A program made the position numbers and the translations under genes. A stretch of DNA of 64,000 nucleotides from CAZBRS01 sp964494475 (lineage in GTDB: Bacteria > Myxococcota_A > UBA9042 > CAZBRS01): positions 1 to 64,000 of the forward strand of contig CAZBRS010000010.1 of NCBI GenBank assembly GCA_964494475.1, written 5' to 3'. This document shows, piece by piece, positions 17,701-27,629 of the stretch. The notes under the pieces were generated by a model. It was not told where the DNA came from. It did not search any database and worked only from the letters and a program-made list of their open reading frames with translations. Within the stretch, counting starts at the first letter, position 1. Every line of letters begins with the position of its first letter.

Positions 17701-20226
17701 ATGCGCCGTTTTCGGTGGTTCCTGGGCTTCCTCGGCCTCGTGGCGCTCACCTCGGCCTGCGGAGGCGATGAGGCCGACCACGTCACGGCCGACGGCGCCC
17801 TCGACGCAGCCGCCGACGCCGAGGTGAGGGGCGAGGCGACCGACGCCTCCCCCGAAGCCGCTGACGTCGCGCCCGGCGACGCGACGCCCGACGCGCCGGA
17901 GGGCGAGACCGACGTACGCCCCTACGACTACCCCGACGCCGCGTTCGTGCACACCGAGAAGGCCCCCCCCGTCACCGGCGCCACGGCCCCCTGGAGCACC
18001 GACGAGCCCACGGCCTGGTACCGCACCCCCGATCGGCTGCCCGACCCGGGCGTGACCTCGCTCTCGCTGGCCGGGGGCCGCGTGTGGGTGGGCACGGCCT
18101 CGGGGCTGTTCGTGCACCACGAAGACCTCGACGTCTTCGTCGCCGTCGCGCTCCCGGGCGGCGGTGGGGGCGTGACCGCCGTGGCCTCGACCCTCGACGC
18201 CGGAGGTCGCCTGGTGGTCGTCACGCCCGAGCGCCTCGACTTCCTCGATCCGGTGAACGGCGGCGGCGAATCCCTGGCGTTCCCGGGCGGCACGCTCACC
18301 GCGGCGGCCGTCGACCACGACGACGTGTGGGTGGGGTCCGACCGCGGCCTCTGGCACGTCGAGGGCGCCTTCCTGGTCGCCGTCGAGCCCACCGCCGAGC
18401 TGGCCGTGCGCTCCGTGGTCGCCGAGGGCGTGGCGTGGATGGCCACCGACCTCGGCCTCAAGGGCTGGAACGGCGTGGGGCTGCTCACGGTGGCGGCCTC
18501 CGACGGCGCCCTCCTCGACGACGACGTACGCGGCGTGGCCCTCGAGGGCGATCGGCTCTGGGTCGCGACCGCGAAGGGGCTGGCCGTGTGGGGCCCCGAA
18601 GGGCAGGGCCGCACCTTCCCGGCCGGCGTGGGGGGCTTGCCATCGGACGATCTGCGCGCGGTGGCGGCCCTCGAGGGACAGGTGGCGTTCAGCCACGGCC
18701 GCGGCGCGACGCGGCTCGGCGTGACCGGATCCTTCGACGCCGAGGTCACGAACACCGACCACTACGTGTCCCAGCGCTGGCTGCCCACCGACACGGTCAC
18801 GGCGGTGGCCCTCTCGCCCGCGGGCGCGCTGTGGGTCGGCACCACGGGCGGCCTCGTGCGCATCGAGGACCGCGAGCACACCTTCGCCGAGAAAGAGGCC
18901 GTGCTCGACGCGAAGGCGCGCGCCGACTTCTGGCGCATGGACGGCTTCGTGGCCGAGGAGATCTACAGCGACGACGCCTGGAACCCGACCACGTGGAGCG
19001 TCGGCGACTTCGACAACGACGGGCTGTGGACCCAGATGCAGATCGGCGCCTGGTGCTACGCCTACGCCGTCACGAAGGACGAGAAGTACTACCAGGCGGC
19101 CCGCAAGGCCCTCGACGTCATGTTCCTCGAGATCGACGTGCCGGCGGTCGACTTCGTGGCGGCCGGCCTCGGGCGCGGCTTCGTGGCGCGCTCACTGGCG
19201 CGCGACGACGAGGGCGCGGTCTACCTGAGCAAGACGACCGACCCGCGCTGGCACCCGGTCGACTACCAGGGCCATACGTATTACTGGAAGGACGACACCT
19301 CGTCCGACGAGGTCGACGGGCACTTCTTCGGCTACCCGCTGTTCTACGATCTGTGCGCCAAGACCGACGCCGAGCGCGCCGAGGTGGCCGACCACGCCGT
19401 GGCCCTGGCCCGCTTCATCGCCGAGAACGGCTTCGTGCTGCTCGACGTCGACGGCGAGCCCACGTACTTCGGGCACTGGGAGCCCGCGATCGTCGGCGTG
19501 GCGGCCGACGGGCTCGACGCGTGCAAGAAGAACGCGAAGCTCGCCGACGACCCGATCGAGGCCATCTCGCTGTGCTTCGACGCGTGGGGCGGGGGAGGGT
19601 GGCTGAACTCGATGCAGATCCTCGGCACCATGCTGGCGGCCTGGCACATGTCGGGAGACCCCTACTTCTACGACCAGTACGAGCGCCTGATCCGCGAGTT
19701 CAACTACGACTTCGTGGCCACGCCCCACGCGCAGACATTCACGATTACGAACCCCGCCATCATGAACCACTCGGACCACGAGCTGGCCATGCTGGCGTAC
19801 CACACGCTGATCCGCTACGAGCCGAACGACGACCGGCGGCTCACGTGGCTGCAGGGCCTGTTGTTCTTCTACGACTACGAGAAGGTCGAGCGAAACCCCC
19901 TGTGGGCCGCGTTCGTGTCGGTGCTGGCGGGGGCCCAGGTGGCCGAGAACGACCTGGCCCTGCAGAGCCTGCGCGAGATCCCCTTCGACCGGCGCGCCTG
20001 GCCCATCGACAACACGCACCGCAACGACGCCGACCCGTGGCCGAACGATCGGCACGACAACCCGCAGGTCGACCGCGTCTTCCCCTACGACGAGATCAAG
20101 ACCACCTGGTGGAACACCAACTTCCACGCCACGGCCGACGGCGGCGACGGGCGGGTGCTGGTCGGGCCCGTGGCCTGGACGTTGCCGTACTGGATCTTCC
20201 GCTACGCGGGGGTGATCGGACCATGA
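17701..20226 (+). CDS. Large lipoprotein: beta-propeller followed by a helical domain
   Basis: An 841-residue lipoprotein with lipobox TSAC (Cys20) and a linker of Ala, Asp, Pro and Glu to about residue 75. Residues about 100-395 repeat blades containing VWVGTxxGL or LWVATAKGL, as in regulator-type propellers. From about 400 to the end comes an alpha-helical region (DFWRMDGFVAEEIY, QIGAWCYAYAVTKDEKYY, GHWEPA, NSMQILGTMLAAWHM) that recalls helical-toroid carbohydrate-active enzymes. I cannot name the family. The ATG at 17701 follows a G-rich stretch. The stop overlaps the GDPD gene (ATGA), suggesting a joint surface or periplasmic job. Confidence 0.82.
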   Translation: MRRFRWFLGFLGLVALTSACGGDEADHVTADGALDAAADAEVRGEATDASPEAADVAPGDATPDAPEGETDVRPYDYPDAAFVHTEKAPPVTGATAPWSTDEPTAWYRTPDRLPDPGVTSLSLAGGRVWVGTASGLFVHHEDLDVFVAVALPGGGGGVTAVASTLDAGGRLVVVTPERLDFLDPVNGGGESLAFPGGTLTAAAVDHDDVWVGSDRGLWHVEGAFLVAVEPTAELAVRSVVAEGVAWMATDLGLKGWNGVGLLTVAASDGALLDDDVRGVALEGDRLWVATAKGLAVWGPEGQGRTFPAGVGGLPSDDLRAVAALEGQVAFSHGRGATRLGVTGSFDAEVTNTDHYVSQRWLPTDTVTAVALSPAGALWVGTTGGLVRIEDREHTFAEKEAVLDAKARADFWRMDGFVAEEIYSDDAWNPTTWSVGDFDNDGLWTQMQIGAWCYAYAVTKDEKYYQAARKALDVMFLEIDVPAVDFVAAGLGRGFVARSLARDDEGAVYLSKTTDPRWHPVDYQGHTYYWKDDTSSDEVDGHFFGYPLFYDLCAKTDAERAEVADHAVALARFIAENGFVLLDVDGEPTYFGHWEPAIVGVAADGLDACKKNAKLADDPIEAISLCFDAWGGGGWLNSMQILGTMLAAWHMSGDPYFYDQYERLIREFNYDFVATPHAQTFTITNPAIMNHSDHELAMLAYHTLIRYEPNDDRRLTWLQGLLFFYDYEKVERNPLWAAFVSVLAGAQVAENDLALQSLREIPFDRRAWPIDNTHRNDADPWPNDRHDNPQVDRVFPYDEIKTTWWNTNFHATADGGDGRVLVGPVAWTLPYWIFRYAGVIGP

Positions 20227-21266
20227 CGAAGCTCGTCCTCCTCCTGTCCATCGTGGCGCTGGGCTCGGCATGCGGCGCGAGCAGCGGCTCGAACGACGTC
20301 GAGCCCGACGCGGCCGCCGACGTAGCCGCCGACGCGGTCCCCGACGCCCCACCAGCCGACCTCGCGGCCGACGAGGTGGCGCCACCACCCGTCACGCCGG
20401 CCGAGTGCGTGGCCGACCCCGCGTGCCCCTTCCCGCTGCTGAACGCACACCGCGGCCTGTGCGGCGACGAGCCCGAGAACACCTACGCCGCCTTCACCGA
20501 GTGCCAGCAGCACGTGGTGCCCATGTTCGAGATCGACCTGCGCATGACCGCCGACGGCCACGTCGTGCTCATGCACGACGACACGGTCGATCGCACCACC
20601 GACGGCGAGACGCGCTTCCCGGGCCGCACCAAGGTCGACCAGCTCACCCTGGCCGAGATCCAGAGCCTGGTGGTCGACGACCCGCGCTGCGCCGCCGATC
20701 CCGACGCCAACCCCGACCGCTGCCACCCCGCCACCTTCGCGGGCCTGCTCGCCCGCACCGACGCGCAGAACGTGCTCTTCCTCGACTTCAAGGACGGCGA
20801 TCCGGCCGCCGTGGCCGCCGACATCCTGGCCGCCGACGCGGGCGCGCGCGTCATCTTCTTCGACTCGGACTTCGCGCGCCTGCGCGCTTTCCGCGCGGCC
20901 GTCCCCGGCGGGTTGGTCATGCCGCGCGCCGAGGAGGAGGACGACTTCGCGGCCTTCCTGGGGCCCGAGAACGACGATCTCCAGATCCGCTGGATCCACG
21001 GCGATCCCTCTCACGCCGTGCCCGCCGTCACCGACCTGCTCCGCGCGCGCGGCGTGCGCTTGTACTTCAACCTGTTCACGCTGTCCGACGTACCCTTCGC
21101 GGCCTCCGAGGCCCTCGACGACCCCTCCAAGAAGGCGCCGTGGCTCCTGAAGGCGCACAACGCCATGGAGGCCGCCCTCGCCGCGGGCGGCCTCGGCTTC
21201 GGCACCGAGTTCGCGCACCTGGGCGCGGCGCACTGGTACCCGAACGGGTTCGGGGTCGCGCCGTAG
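20223..21266 (+). CDS. Glycerophosphodiester phosphodiesterase-family lipoprotein
   Basis: A 347-residue lipoprotein (lipobox GSAC, Cys17) with an Asp/Ala/Pro linker to about residue 60. The catalytic domain starts at NAHRGLCGDEPENT, giving the His-Arg and Glu-Asn of the GDPD barrel. EIDLRMTADGHVVLMHDD supplies the metal-binding acids and second His, and DRTTDG follows. FLDFK continues the barrel. GDPD enzymes cleave glycerophosphodiesters to glycerol 3-phosphate and an alcohol; the lipoprotein form would act in the periplasm or at the surface. It is coupled by ATGA to the propeller lipoprotein and converges with the gene ending at 21273. Confidence 0.9.
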   Translation: MTKLVLLLSIVALGSACGASSGSNDVEPDAAADVAADAVPDAPPADLAADEVAPPPVTPAECVADPACPFPLLNAHRGLCGDEPENTYAAFTECQQHVVPMFEIDLRMTADGHVVLMHDDTVDRTTDGETRFPGRTKVDQLTLAEIQSLVVDDPRCAADPDANPDRCHPATFAGLLARTDAQNVLFLDFKDGDPAAVAADILAADAGARVIFFDSDFARLRAFRAAVPGGLVMPRAEEEDDFAAFLGPENDDLQIRWIHGDPSHAVPAVTDLLRARGVRLYFNLFTLSDVPFAASEALDDPSKKAPWLLKAHNAMEAALAAGGLGFGTEFAHLGAAHWYPNGFGVAP

Positions 21267-21272
21267 TCCCTT

Positions 21273-21926
21273 CTACTCTTTGATGATGAGCTGGTTCTTC
21301 AGCTCGTTGGTGTCGTCGGTCGCGATGGGGAAGCGGGGTGTCATGATCTCGCCGCACGCGCGCACCGCCTCGGCGATGGCCGGACCGAGCTTCCCGGCAC
21401 GGCTTCCGGCGACGAGGTTCGTGCAGACCACGTCCCACGTGTCCCTGGGCACCTGGTCGTTGATGGCCTTGTCGGCCAGGACCACCGCGCGGCGCTCGAA
21501 CAGCGAGACGAAGACGAGCACGCCCGTGGCGCCGCGCGTGCGCTGGATGCTCGACTGGTAGAACTCGAGCATCGCCCTCGCGTCGACCTGCTGCGCCTGG
21601 TCGGCGCGCGTGGTCAGGAGCCGTTGCAGCCACGGCAGGCGGGCGCCGATCGCGGTGAGCGCGACGACGAGCGCGAGGTCGGCGAGGAACCAGCCCCAGT
21701 GCTCGCCGAGCACGTGGGCCTGCCAGGCGGGCACGCCGAACGCGAAGAAGGCAGCGACCAGCAGCGTCGCCAGCAGCACCGGCACGTGCCCCAACGTCGA
21801 CGAGCGTCGCACGATCATCGGTACGATCTCGCCCGACGTGGTGGCCTCGGCCTCTCGGATGGCGCCGACGACGAGATCCAGGTCTTCCGGCTTCAGGCGG
21901 CCCCGGAGCCACGTGGGGATCTGCAT
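21273..21926 (-). CDS. Membrane protein with TPM domain, second of two
   Basis: A 217-residue protein with two central hydrophobic segments (about 48-68 and 82-100) around a short Trp-rich loop. A TPM-like domain is split around them: ETTSGE-type EATTSGEIVPMIV before, and ATGVLVFVSLFERRAVVLADKAIND after. TPM domains occur in photosystem repair factor Psb32 and bacterial YgcG-type proteins, where some show phosphatase activity; the biochemical role in bacteria is poorly known. The start at 21926 shares one base with the stop of the upstream TPM gene (TGATG). It forms a cluster with lemA. Confidence 0.82.
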   Translation of the reverse strand: MQIPTWLRGRLKPEDLDLVVGAIREAEATTSGEIVPMIVRRSSTLGHVPVLLATLLVAAFFAFGVPAWQAHVLGEHWGWFLADLALVVALTAIGARLPWLQRLLTTRADQAQQVDARAMLEFYQSSIQRTRGATGVLVFVSLFERRAVVLADKAINDQVPRDTWDVVCTNLVAGSRAGKLGPAIAEAVRACGEIMTPRFPIATDDTNELKNQLIIKE

Positions 21927-22720
21927 CACCAACCTCCCGAGGCGCCGCCGCCGCTGAATCCGCCCCCTCCGCCGCCGAAGCTGCCGCCACGGGAGCCTCC
22001 GAGGAACCCGCCGCGTCCGCCGCGCCCGCCGCCCATCATACCGCCGAGCAGCACGCCGGTCGCGAGCCCGCCAGCGCGGCCACGGCCCCCGCGACCGCGG
22101 CCCATCAGCACGAAGAGCACGATGAAGACCAGAGGGATCAGCGCCCCCAGGCCGCCCGGGCTCCGGGAGCGCTGGCTCCACTTCTGGCTCCCTGCGCCGA
22201 AGATCGCCTCGAGGGCGAGGTCGGGGTTGGTGCGCTGCGCCACCTGGTAGGCGCCCAGCAGGATGGCCTGCTCCGCGTTCCCCGAGCGGAGCAGCGGCAC
22301 CATGGTCTCGTCGACGATGCGCTTGGCGTGGGCGTCGGGCAGGTTGCCTTCGAGCCCCTGGCCCACCTCGATGCGAACCTGGCGCTCGTCGCGGGCCAGC
22401 ATCACCAGGACGCCGTTGTCCTTGTCGGCGGCGCCGAGCTTCCACGCGTCGACTACCTGGATCGACGCCTGCTCGATGGTCGAGCCGCCCAGATCCGCGA
22501 CCGTGAGCACGGCGATCTCGGTGCCGCCGCCCGCGGCCTTGAGCTTGATCAGCGCGGCCGACAGTTGCTGCTCGGCCGGGGCCCCGAGAAAACCGCCCAG
22601 GTCGACGACCGGCCCGCTGAGGCGTGGGACGGAGAAGTCGGCGGCCGTCGCGCCGCCGTGCAGCGCAAAGAGGCCCGCGAGCAGGGCCAGGGCGACGGCC
22701 CCGCCCCGCACCCTGCTCAA
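21926..22720 (-). CDS. TPM-domain exported membrane protein (YgcG-like)
   Basis: About 264 residues: a signal peptide ending in ATAA-DF, a TPM domain (about 30-165) with VPRLSGPVVDLGGFL, GGGTEIAVLTVADLGG and NGVLVMLARDERQVRIEVGQGLEG, one membrane span (about 188-203), and a glycine-rich tail of GGxGG and SGGG repeats. This layout matches the lemA-linked YgcG family. The start is uncertain. TTG at 22720 overlaps the lemA stop (TTGA), follows AAGGTGG and gives a good signal peptide, while GTG at 22711 is the alternative. Role unknown beyond membrane association. Confidence 0.85.
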   Translation of the reverse strand: MSRVRGGAVALALLAGLFALHGGATAADFSVPRLSGPVVDLGGFLGAPAEQQLSAALIKLKAAGGGTEIAVLTVADLGGSTIEQASIQVVDAWKLGAADKDNGVLVMLARDERQVRIEVGQGLEGNLPDAHAKRIVDETMVPLLRSGNAEQAILLGAYQVAQRTNPDLALEAIFGAGSQKWSQRSRSPGGLGALIPLVFIVLFVLMGRGRGGRGRAGGLATGVLLGGMMGGGRGGRGGFLGGSRGGSFGGGGGGFSGGGASGGW

Positions 22721-23319
22721 AATTCCACCTTGGGGGCCGCTTCGATCTTCGCCTTCTCGGCCTCGTCCACGCTCCACTGGGGCATCTTCTCGAAGTGGTA
22801 GAAGAGGCTGTTCGTCCAGCTCTCGGGCGGCGCGGTCACCAGGTCGTTGAACTCCTTGATGGCCTCGATGTGCCGGTTGCGGGCCACCGTGATGCGGTTC
22901 TCGGTGCCCTCGAGCTGGGCCTGAAGCTCGCGGAAGTTGCGGTCGGCCTTGAGATCGGGGTACTTCTCGACCACGACCATCAGCCTGCCGAGGGCCTGCG
23001 ACAGGCCGCCCTGGGCCGCCTGGAAGTCCTTGATCTGCTCGGCCGACTGGTTCGTGGGATCGATCGTGGCGGCCGTGGCCTTGGCGCGCGCCTCGACGAC
23101 CGCCTGCAGCGTCTCGGACTCGTGCGCGGCGTAGCCCTTGACCGTCTGCACCAGGTTCGGGATGAGGTCCGCCCGGCGCTTGTACTGGTTCGTGATCTCG
23201 GCGACGGTCGCCTCGACCGTGTTCTTGCCCTTGGGCAGCGAACGAACGCCGCACCCGGTGGTCATCACGAGCAGGCCTGCGGCCAACAGCACGAGGCCGA
23301 TAGTCCGTGGGAATCGCAT
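22717..23319 (-). CDS. lemA: LemA-family lipoprotein
   Basis: A 200-residue protein with a lipoprotein signal (TTGC, Cys23) and the LemA helical-bundle signature NQYKRRADLIPNLVQTVKGYA followed by HESETLQAVVEARAKA. Many LemA proteins begin with a membrane helix; here the lipobox suggests lipid anchoring instead. LemA proteins almost always accompany TPM-domain genes, as here. Their molecular function is not established. The ATG at 23319 follows GAGGAGA. A promoter-like element lies at 23354-23382. Confidence 0.93.
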   Translation of the reverse strand: MRFPRTIGLVLLAAGLLVMTTGCGVRSLPKGKNTVEATVAEITNQYKRRADLIPNLVQTVKGYAAHESETLQAVVEARAKATAATIDPTNQSAEQIKDFQAAQGGLSQALGRLMVVVEKYPDLKADRNFRELQAQLEGTENRITVARNRHIEAIKEFNDLVTAPPESWTNSLFYHFEKMPQWSVDEAEKAKIEAAPKVEF

Positions 23320-23353
23320 CGAAGGTCTCCTCGCCGTCAAGGTTGCCGGGCGA

Positions 23354-23382
23354 ATAGTAGGGTCTCGATCGGCCGCAGTCCA
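23354..23382 (-). promoter_or_regulatory. Candidate promoter for lemA-TPM cluster
   Basis: TGGACT (23382-23377), a 17-base spacer and TACTAT (23359-23354), 35 bases before the lemA start. Confidence 0.5.
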
Positions 23383-23461
23383 GCCCAGGTCGTGTCGGTA
23401 CCGACCAGGGTTCCAAGGTGCTGCCCGGAGTGGTACCTCCACGTGCCGCCACGCCAAACGC

Positions 23462-23489
23462 TTGTTTCGCACGCCCGTTTCGCTATTCT
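23462..23489 (+). promoter_or_regulatory. Candidate promoter for the exported-protein pair at 23522
   Basis: TTGTTT (23462-23467), a 16-base spacer and TATTCT (23484-23489), 33 bases before the ATG. Confidence 0.55.
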
Positions 23490-23521
23490 CACGCTGTACC
23501 CGATTCCGAGGCTCGCCGGGC

Positions 23522-24172
23522 ATGCGCAACGCCCTCCTCTTCCTCCCCCGGAGGCTCGCGTTGGTCGCCACTTTTACCTTGGCCGTCGGGCTCACGCTAC
23601 CGTCCGTCGCGGCCGCCGCCTGTCCTCCCGGCCGAGGCTGGAGCAGCGACCCGGTGTGCGGCAACGATATCGTCACGGTGGGGTACGCGGGCCTGTACGG
23701 CTTCTGGATCAGCGGACCCCGCTGGCGCTGGGAGGGCCTTCAGCTCGAGACCTTCTCTCTGCGGGCCGCCCGCCCGCTGGTCGGTCCGTACGTCGCACAG
23801 ACGCAGGGTATCCTGGGCGTGGGCTGGAAGTTCGTACTCGGCGCGTCGCGCCGCCATGAGGTCGGATTTCTGGTCTACCCACTCAGCTTCGGGCTGAGGT
23901 TCGAGCGCGCCGATCCGCACGACGACTCGGTGGGCGAGTGCGGCTCCTTCGTGTGCGCGCTAGCCGAAGCCCTGGCAGGCGAGCTCGAGGCGGGCCAATC
24001 CAACTTTCTCGATACGCGCGTGTATTACCGCTACTCGCAGGGCCTCGTCCACGTCGAGGCTGGCTTGGCGATGCCGCTGTTGTGGCTGAAAGAGCGACAT
24101 GGGGAGTTCGACGAGAGCGGTCCCTGGCGGGGTCCGCCGCCGCTCGATCTCTTCGTGGGGGTGGGCCTCTGA
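23522..24172 (+). CDS. Exported protein of unknown function
   Basis: I do not recognise a family for these 216 residues. A signal peptide is clear: basic start, long hydrophobic core, cleavage near VAAAA-CPPG at about residue 33. The mature part carries four Cys (CPPG, VCGND, ECGSFVC) that could form disulfides in the periplasm. Strand-like segments such as HEVGFLVYPLSFGLRF and a C-terminal DLFVGVGL recall small outer-membrane proteins. The stop TGA shares its final A with the next gene's ATG. Base composition resembles the neighbours. Confidence 0.65.
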   Translation: MRNALLFLPRRLALVATFTLAVGLTLPSVAAAACPPGRGWSSDPVCGNDIVTVGYAGLYGFWISGPRWRWEGLQLETFSLRAARPLVGPYVAQTQGILGVGWKFVLGASRRHEVGFLVYPLSFGLRFERADPHDDSVGECGSFVCALAEALAGELEAGQSNFLDTRVYYRYSQGLVHVEAGLAMPLLWLKERHGEFDESGPWRGPPPLDLFVGVGL

Positions 24173-25086
24173 TGATGCGACTCCTCGTACCGTTGCTCCT
24201 GGTGGCCTGGGCCTGCGACTCGGACAAGGCGTCCATCGACCCGGCCACGCTCGACCCGGGCACCGTCGTACTCGCAGCGACATCGGGCAACGGTTGGCTC
24301 GTGTCGCCCCAAGAAGAGTTCTTCGTGGGCGAGAGGCACAGCAGCTTCGGCCTGTGGATCTACGGCGATCGGCGCGCGATCCTCTTACGCGAAGACACGC
24401 TGCAGACGCTCGGCTACCGCGTTTACCGCCAGGGCACGGTCACCGAGGCGGTGTTCCAGGACCTGCTCGACCGTGCCGCGGGCTTGAGGCTCGACGGCGC
24501 CCACCATTACTCGTCCTGCGCTGCCACCGACGGGGGCAGCGAGGGCGTGGTGGTGGCGCTGCCGGGCGTCGCGTTCGCGGCCAGTTCATACATGGGCTTC
24601 GAGGATACCGGCTGCGGCGGCGACCCTGGGGCCATGATGGGCGACGAGGGCAAGCCCCCGGCCGACCTCGTGGCGTTCGCGGCGGCGCTGTTCGACGTCG
24701 AGCTCGTCGATCCCGTCGTGCTCGAGCCCGACCGCATCGTGCTGGCCGGCCACGTCGTCGAGACCGGGGGGCCTCCCGTCTACGGCTGCGACCTCGCTGC
24801 CACGGTCGAGTGGGCGGTCGACGGCGTCACGCTCCCCGAGGCCGAGCCGATGCACCGCTGGACCCTACCTCTCGAAGGCCAGCCGGCCCGCGACGCGCGC
24901 GCCTTCGTTCAAGCGCACCTGCAGGACCACGACGACGCGAGCTACTGGAGCGCGTGCGTCCAGCGGTGCTCGACTACGTGCACGCAGCTCGCCGATGGCC
25001 ACAACACGTGCTTGACGAAATGCGACGGCCTCCACCGCGTCTACTACGACGACGTGCCGGACGGCGAGGCCGACTGGCCGTTCTGA
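24172..25086 (+). CDS. Cysteine-containing exported lipoprotein-like protein
   Basis: A 304-residue protein of no family I recognise. It starts with a short hydrophobic signal MMRLLVPLLLVAWAC; Cys15 could be lipidated, although Trp at -2 is atypical for a lipobox. Several Cys occur in the mature part, with a cluster near the C-terminus (CVQRCSTTCTQL, then CLTKC) suggesting disulfides or a small metal knot. Either of two adjacent ATG codons (24172, 24175) could start it, one base after the previous stop begins. The tight spacing suggests it works with the preceding exported protein. Confidence 0.65.
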   Translation: MMRLLVPLLLVAWACDSDKASIDPATLDPGTVVLAATSGNGWLVSPQEEFFVGERHSSFGLWIYGDRRAILLREDTLQTLGYRVYRQGTVTEAVFQDLLDRAAGLRLDGAHHYSSCAATDGGSEGVVVALPGVAFAASSYMGFEDTGCGGDPGAMMGDEGKPPADLVAFAAALFDVELVDPVVLEPDRIVLAGHVVETGGPPVYGCDLAATVEWAVDGVTLPEAEPMHRWTLPLEGQPARDARAFVQAHLQDHDDASYWSACVQRCSTTCTQLADGHNTCLTKCDGLHRVYYDDVPDGEADWPF

Positions 25087-25210
25087 GGCCAAGTGGGCGA
25101 CGATGGACCAGCGCAGCGTCCGCGCGGACGTGCTGGCCGGTTCCGTCCTCGTTCTATTCTGCGCGGCCCCGATCTGCGACCCCCGCGTCGATCGCCCCCT
25201 CTCTCGCACG

Positions 25211-25238
25211 TTGCGCCGACCCCCGGCAGCCCTATTTT
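25211..25238 (+). promoter_or_regulatory. Candidate promoter for the peroxiredoxin gene
   Basis: TTGCGC (25211-25216), a 16-base spacer and TATTTT (25233-25238), 40 bases before the ATG. Confidence 0.5.
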
Positions 25239-25278
25239 TCCTGACGTGACCCCTAACGAACGCTCCGGGAGGCTCCCG

Positions 25279-25828
<550 letters not shown>

Positions 25829-25842
<14 letters not shown>

Positions 25843-26668
25843 CGGCCACCAGCGGTTCCTCGGGCCAGATCACGCCCTGCAGGGGCGGCATCGAGTTGTA
25901 GACCTGGTCGACGGCGATTTGGCCCCGCGCCAGGGGGCCGAGGGCCCGCCGGGGCGTCCACGCGCCGCGCAGGTGCACGCTCTCGAGCTTGAGGTTCACG
26001 ACCAGCAGGGCCACCGACGTCCCGGCGGGCATCTCGCGGAGCTCGGCGCGGTGGGCCGCATCCGCCACGTCGACGTGCGTGCCGTCGGCGCTCGCGGCGG
26101 CCACGGCGGGCACCAGGTGCGGGAAGCCGTCGGGGCGCACCCAGGCCAGGAACTTCACGGAGGGCAGGGCGTTCAGCAGGTCGCCGGCCCACGGCTTCAA
26201 CGCCGCGTCGGGGCGGCGCCGGTTCGCGATCGACGACGCGCGCGCCAGCAGCCCCGCGCCGATCAGGGGCGCGAGGCCCACCACCTCGTGCTCGACCGAG
26301 CCCGCTACGTCGAGCAGGTGCACGGTGTGAATGCCGAAGTAGCTGTTGTAGCGGAACAGGGGCTTCTGGTTGTAGAGGTCGACCTCGGGGCCGGTCTTCT
26401 TCGCCTCGCGCCAGGTGGCGGTGCCGCGCCAGACGCCGCGCGCCTTGTCCATGATCAGCCACGCCACGCGGGGGTTCCGGCGCACCAGGCTCTTGCTCCA
26501 GCCCTCGCAGAACTGCCCGTACATCAGGGTGCCGGGGTCGCGCCCCGCCAGCGACGTGATCAGCGAGACGTGCGGACGGCCCCCGTCGTCGACCGTGGCC
26601 ACCAGGCCGATCTTGGCGTCGACGGCCAGGGCTTCGAGGGCCGCTTGGGGCAGGGCAGGGAGGGTCAT
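25829..26668 (-). CDS. Flavin-binding split-barrel (pyridoxamine oxidase-like) protein
   Basis: A 279-residue protein whose first half resembles the FMN-binding split barrel of pyridoxamine 5'-phosphate oxidase-like proteins: KIGLVATVDDGGRPHVSLITSLAG, then YGQFCEGWSKSLVRRNPRVAWLIMD. The C-terminal half (from about 145) is not recognised. It is the last gene of the glycyl-radical-enzyme operon, its ATG overlapping the activase stop (ATGA), so it may be a redox helper for that enzyme; this is inference from position. Its final 14 bases overlap the convergent peroxiredoxin gene. Confidence 0.78.
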
Positions 26669-27621
26669 GGGGCCGACTCCTCGGCGCGCGTGGCGCCCGT
26701 GGCGAGCACCGGGAAGGCACCGGAGACGGCCGCGGCCGCCACGTCGACCAGCGCCCGCACCTCGGCCGCGCTGAGCAACGGCGTTTCGGCGTAGGCCCAG
26801 TCGAGGCCCATCCGGCGGTACTGGTCGCGGCACAGGTTGTTGAACGCGCAGAGCTCCCAGCGCTCCACCGCCCCGGCGGCGTGCTCGACCAGCCACGCTC
26901 CCAGGGCCCGCAGGTTCTGGGGCGTCGCGGTGACCCCCGGGACGAGCGGCGTTCGAATCCACAGGGCCCGGGGGCGGCCCTTGGCGCGCACCTGCCCGGC
27001 CAGGGCCCCCAGGTTCTCGAGGACGCGCGCGTTCGAGAGGCCGGTGTGCGCGACGTGGGCCGCGTCGTCGGCCAGCTTGAGGTCGTAGAGCACCAGGTCG
27101 GCCTTCCAGGCCAGGTCGAGCAAAATCGACGGCGAGCACGCGCCGCTGGTGTCGAGGGCCGCGTGCAGACCGCGCTCGCGGCAGCCGTCGAGCAGCGCGC
27201 TCGCGAAGGCGTGCTGGGCCGTGGGTTCGCCCCCCGACAGGGTGAGCCCGCCCTCGGGGCCGAAGTAGGCCCGATCGCGCGCCACCTCGGCCAGCACGTC
27301 GTCGGCCTCGCGCTCGCCGCCCAGCAGTTCGAGGCAGCCCGTGGGGCACTCGTCGACGCACGCGCCGCAGGCCTGACAGACCGTCCGGTCGAGGTGCGGC
27401 GTGCCGTCGAAGACCAGGGCCCCGTTGGAGCAGGCGCTCGCGCAGGCCGCGCAGCGCAGGCAGCCGACCTCGCGCCAGAGCACCAGGGGCCGCGGCGACA
27501 GGCTCTCGGGGTTGTGGCACCAGTCGCAGGCCAGGGGACAGCCCTTCAGGAACACCGTGGTGCGAAGCCCCGGTCCGTCCTCGGTCGACATGCGCTGCAC
27601 GTTCAGCACGCGGCCCCGCAT
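26665..27621 (-). CDS. Glycyl-radical enzyme activating protein (radical SAM)
   Basis: A 318-residue activase that uses SAM to create the glycyl radical on its partner. The radical SAM motif is CPLACDWC within LKGCPLACDWCHNPES. An inserted ferredoxin-like stretch (CLRCAACASAC and CQACGACVDECPTGC) can carry two more [4Fe-4S] clusters, as in activases of non-PFL glycyl radical enzymes. LTLSGGEPT contacts SAM. The ATG at 27621 is preferred because GAGG precedes it; GTG at 27633, overlapping the partner stop as GTGA, is the alternative. The partner enzyme is immediately upstream. Confidence 0.95.
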   Translation of the reverse strand: MRGRVLNVQRMSTEDGPGLRTTVFLKGCPLACDWCHNPESLSPRPLVLWREVGCLRCAACASACSNGALVFDGTPHLDRTVCQACGACVDECPTGCLELLGGEREADDVLAEVARDRAYFGPEGGLTLSGGEPTAQHAFASALLDGCRERGLHAALDTSGACSPSILLDLAWKADLVLYDLKLADDAAHVAHTGLSNARVLENLGALAGQVRAKGRPRALWIRTPLVPGVTATPQNLRALGAWLVEHAAGAVERWELCAFNNLCRDQYRRMGLDWAYAETPLLSAAEVRALVDVAAAAVSGAFPVLATGATRAEESAP

Positions 27622-27629
27622 CCCTGGCC

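Noticed and set aside
26940..26965. GTTCGAATCC, which looks like a tRNA T loop
   Set aside because: It lies inside the activase coding sequence, and no acceptor or anticodon arm can be folded around it.
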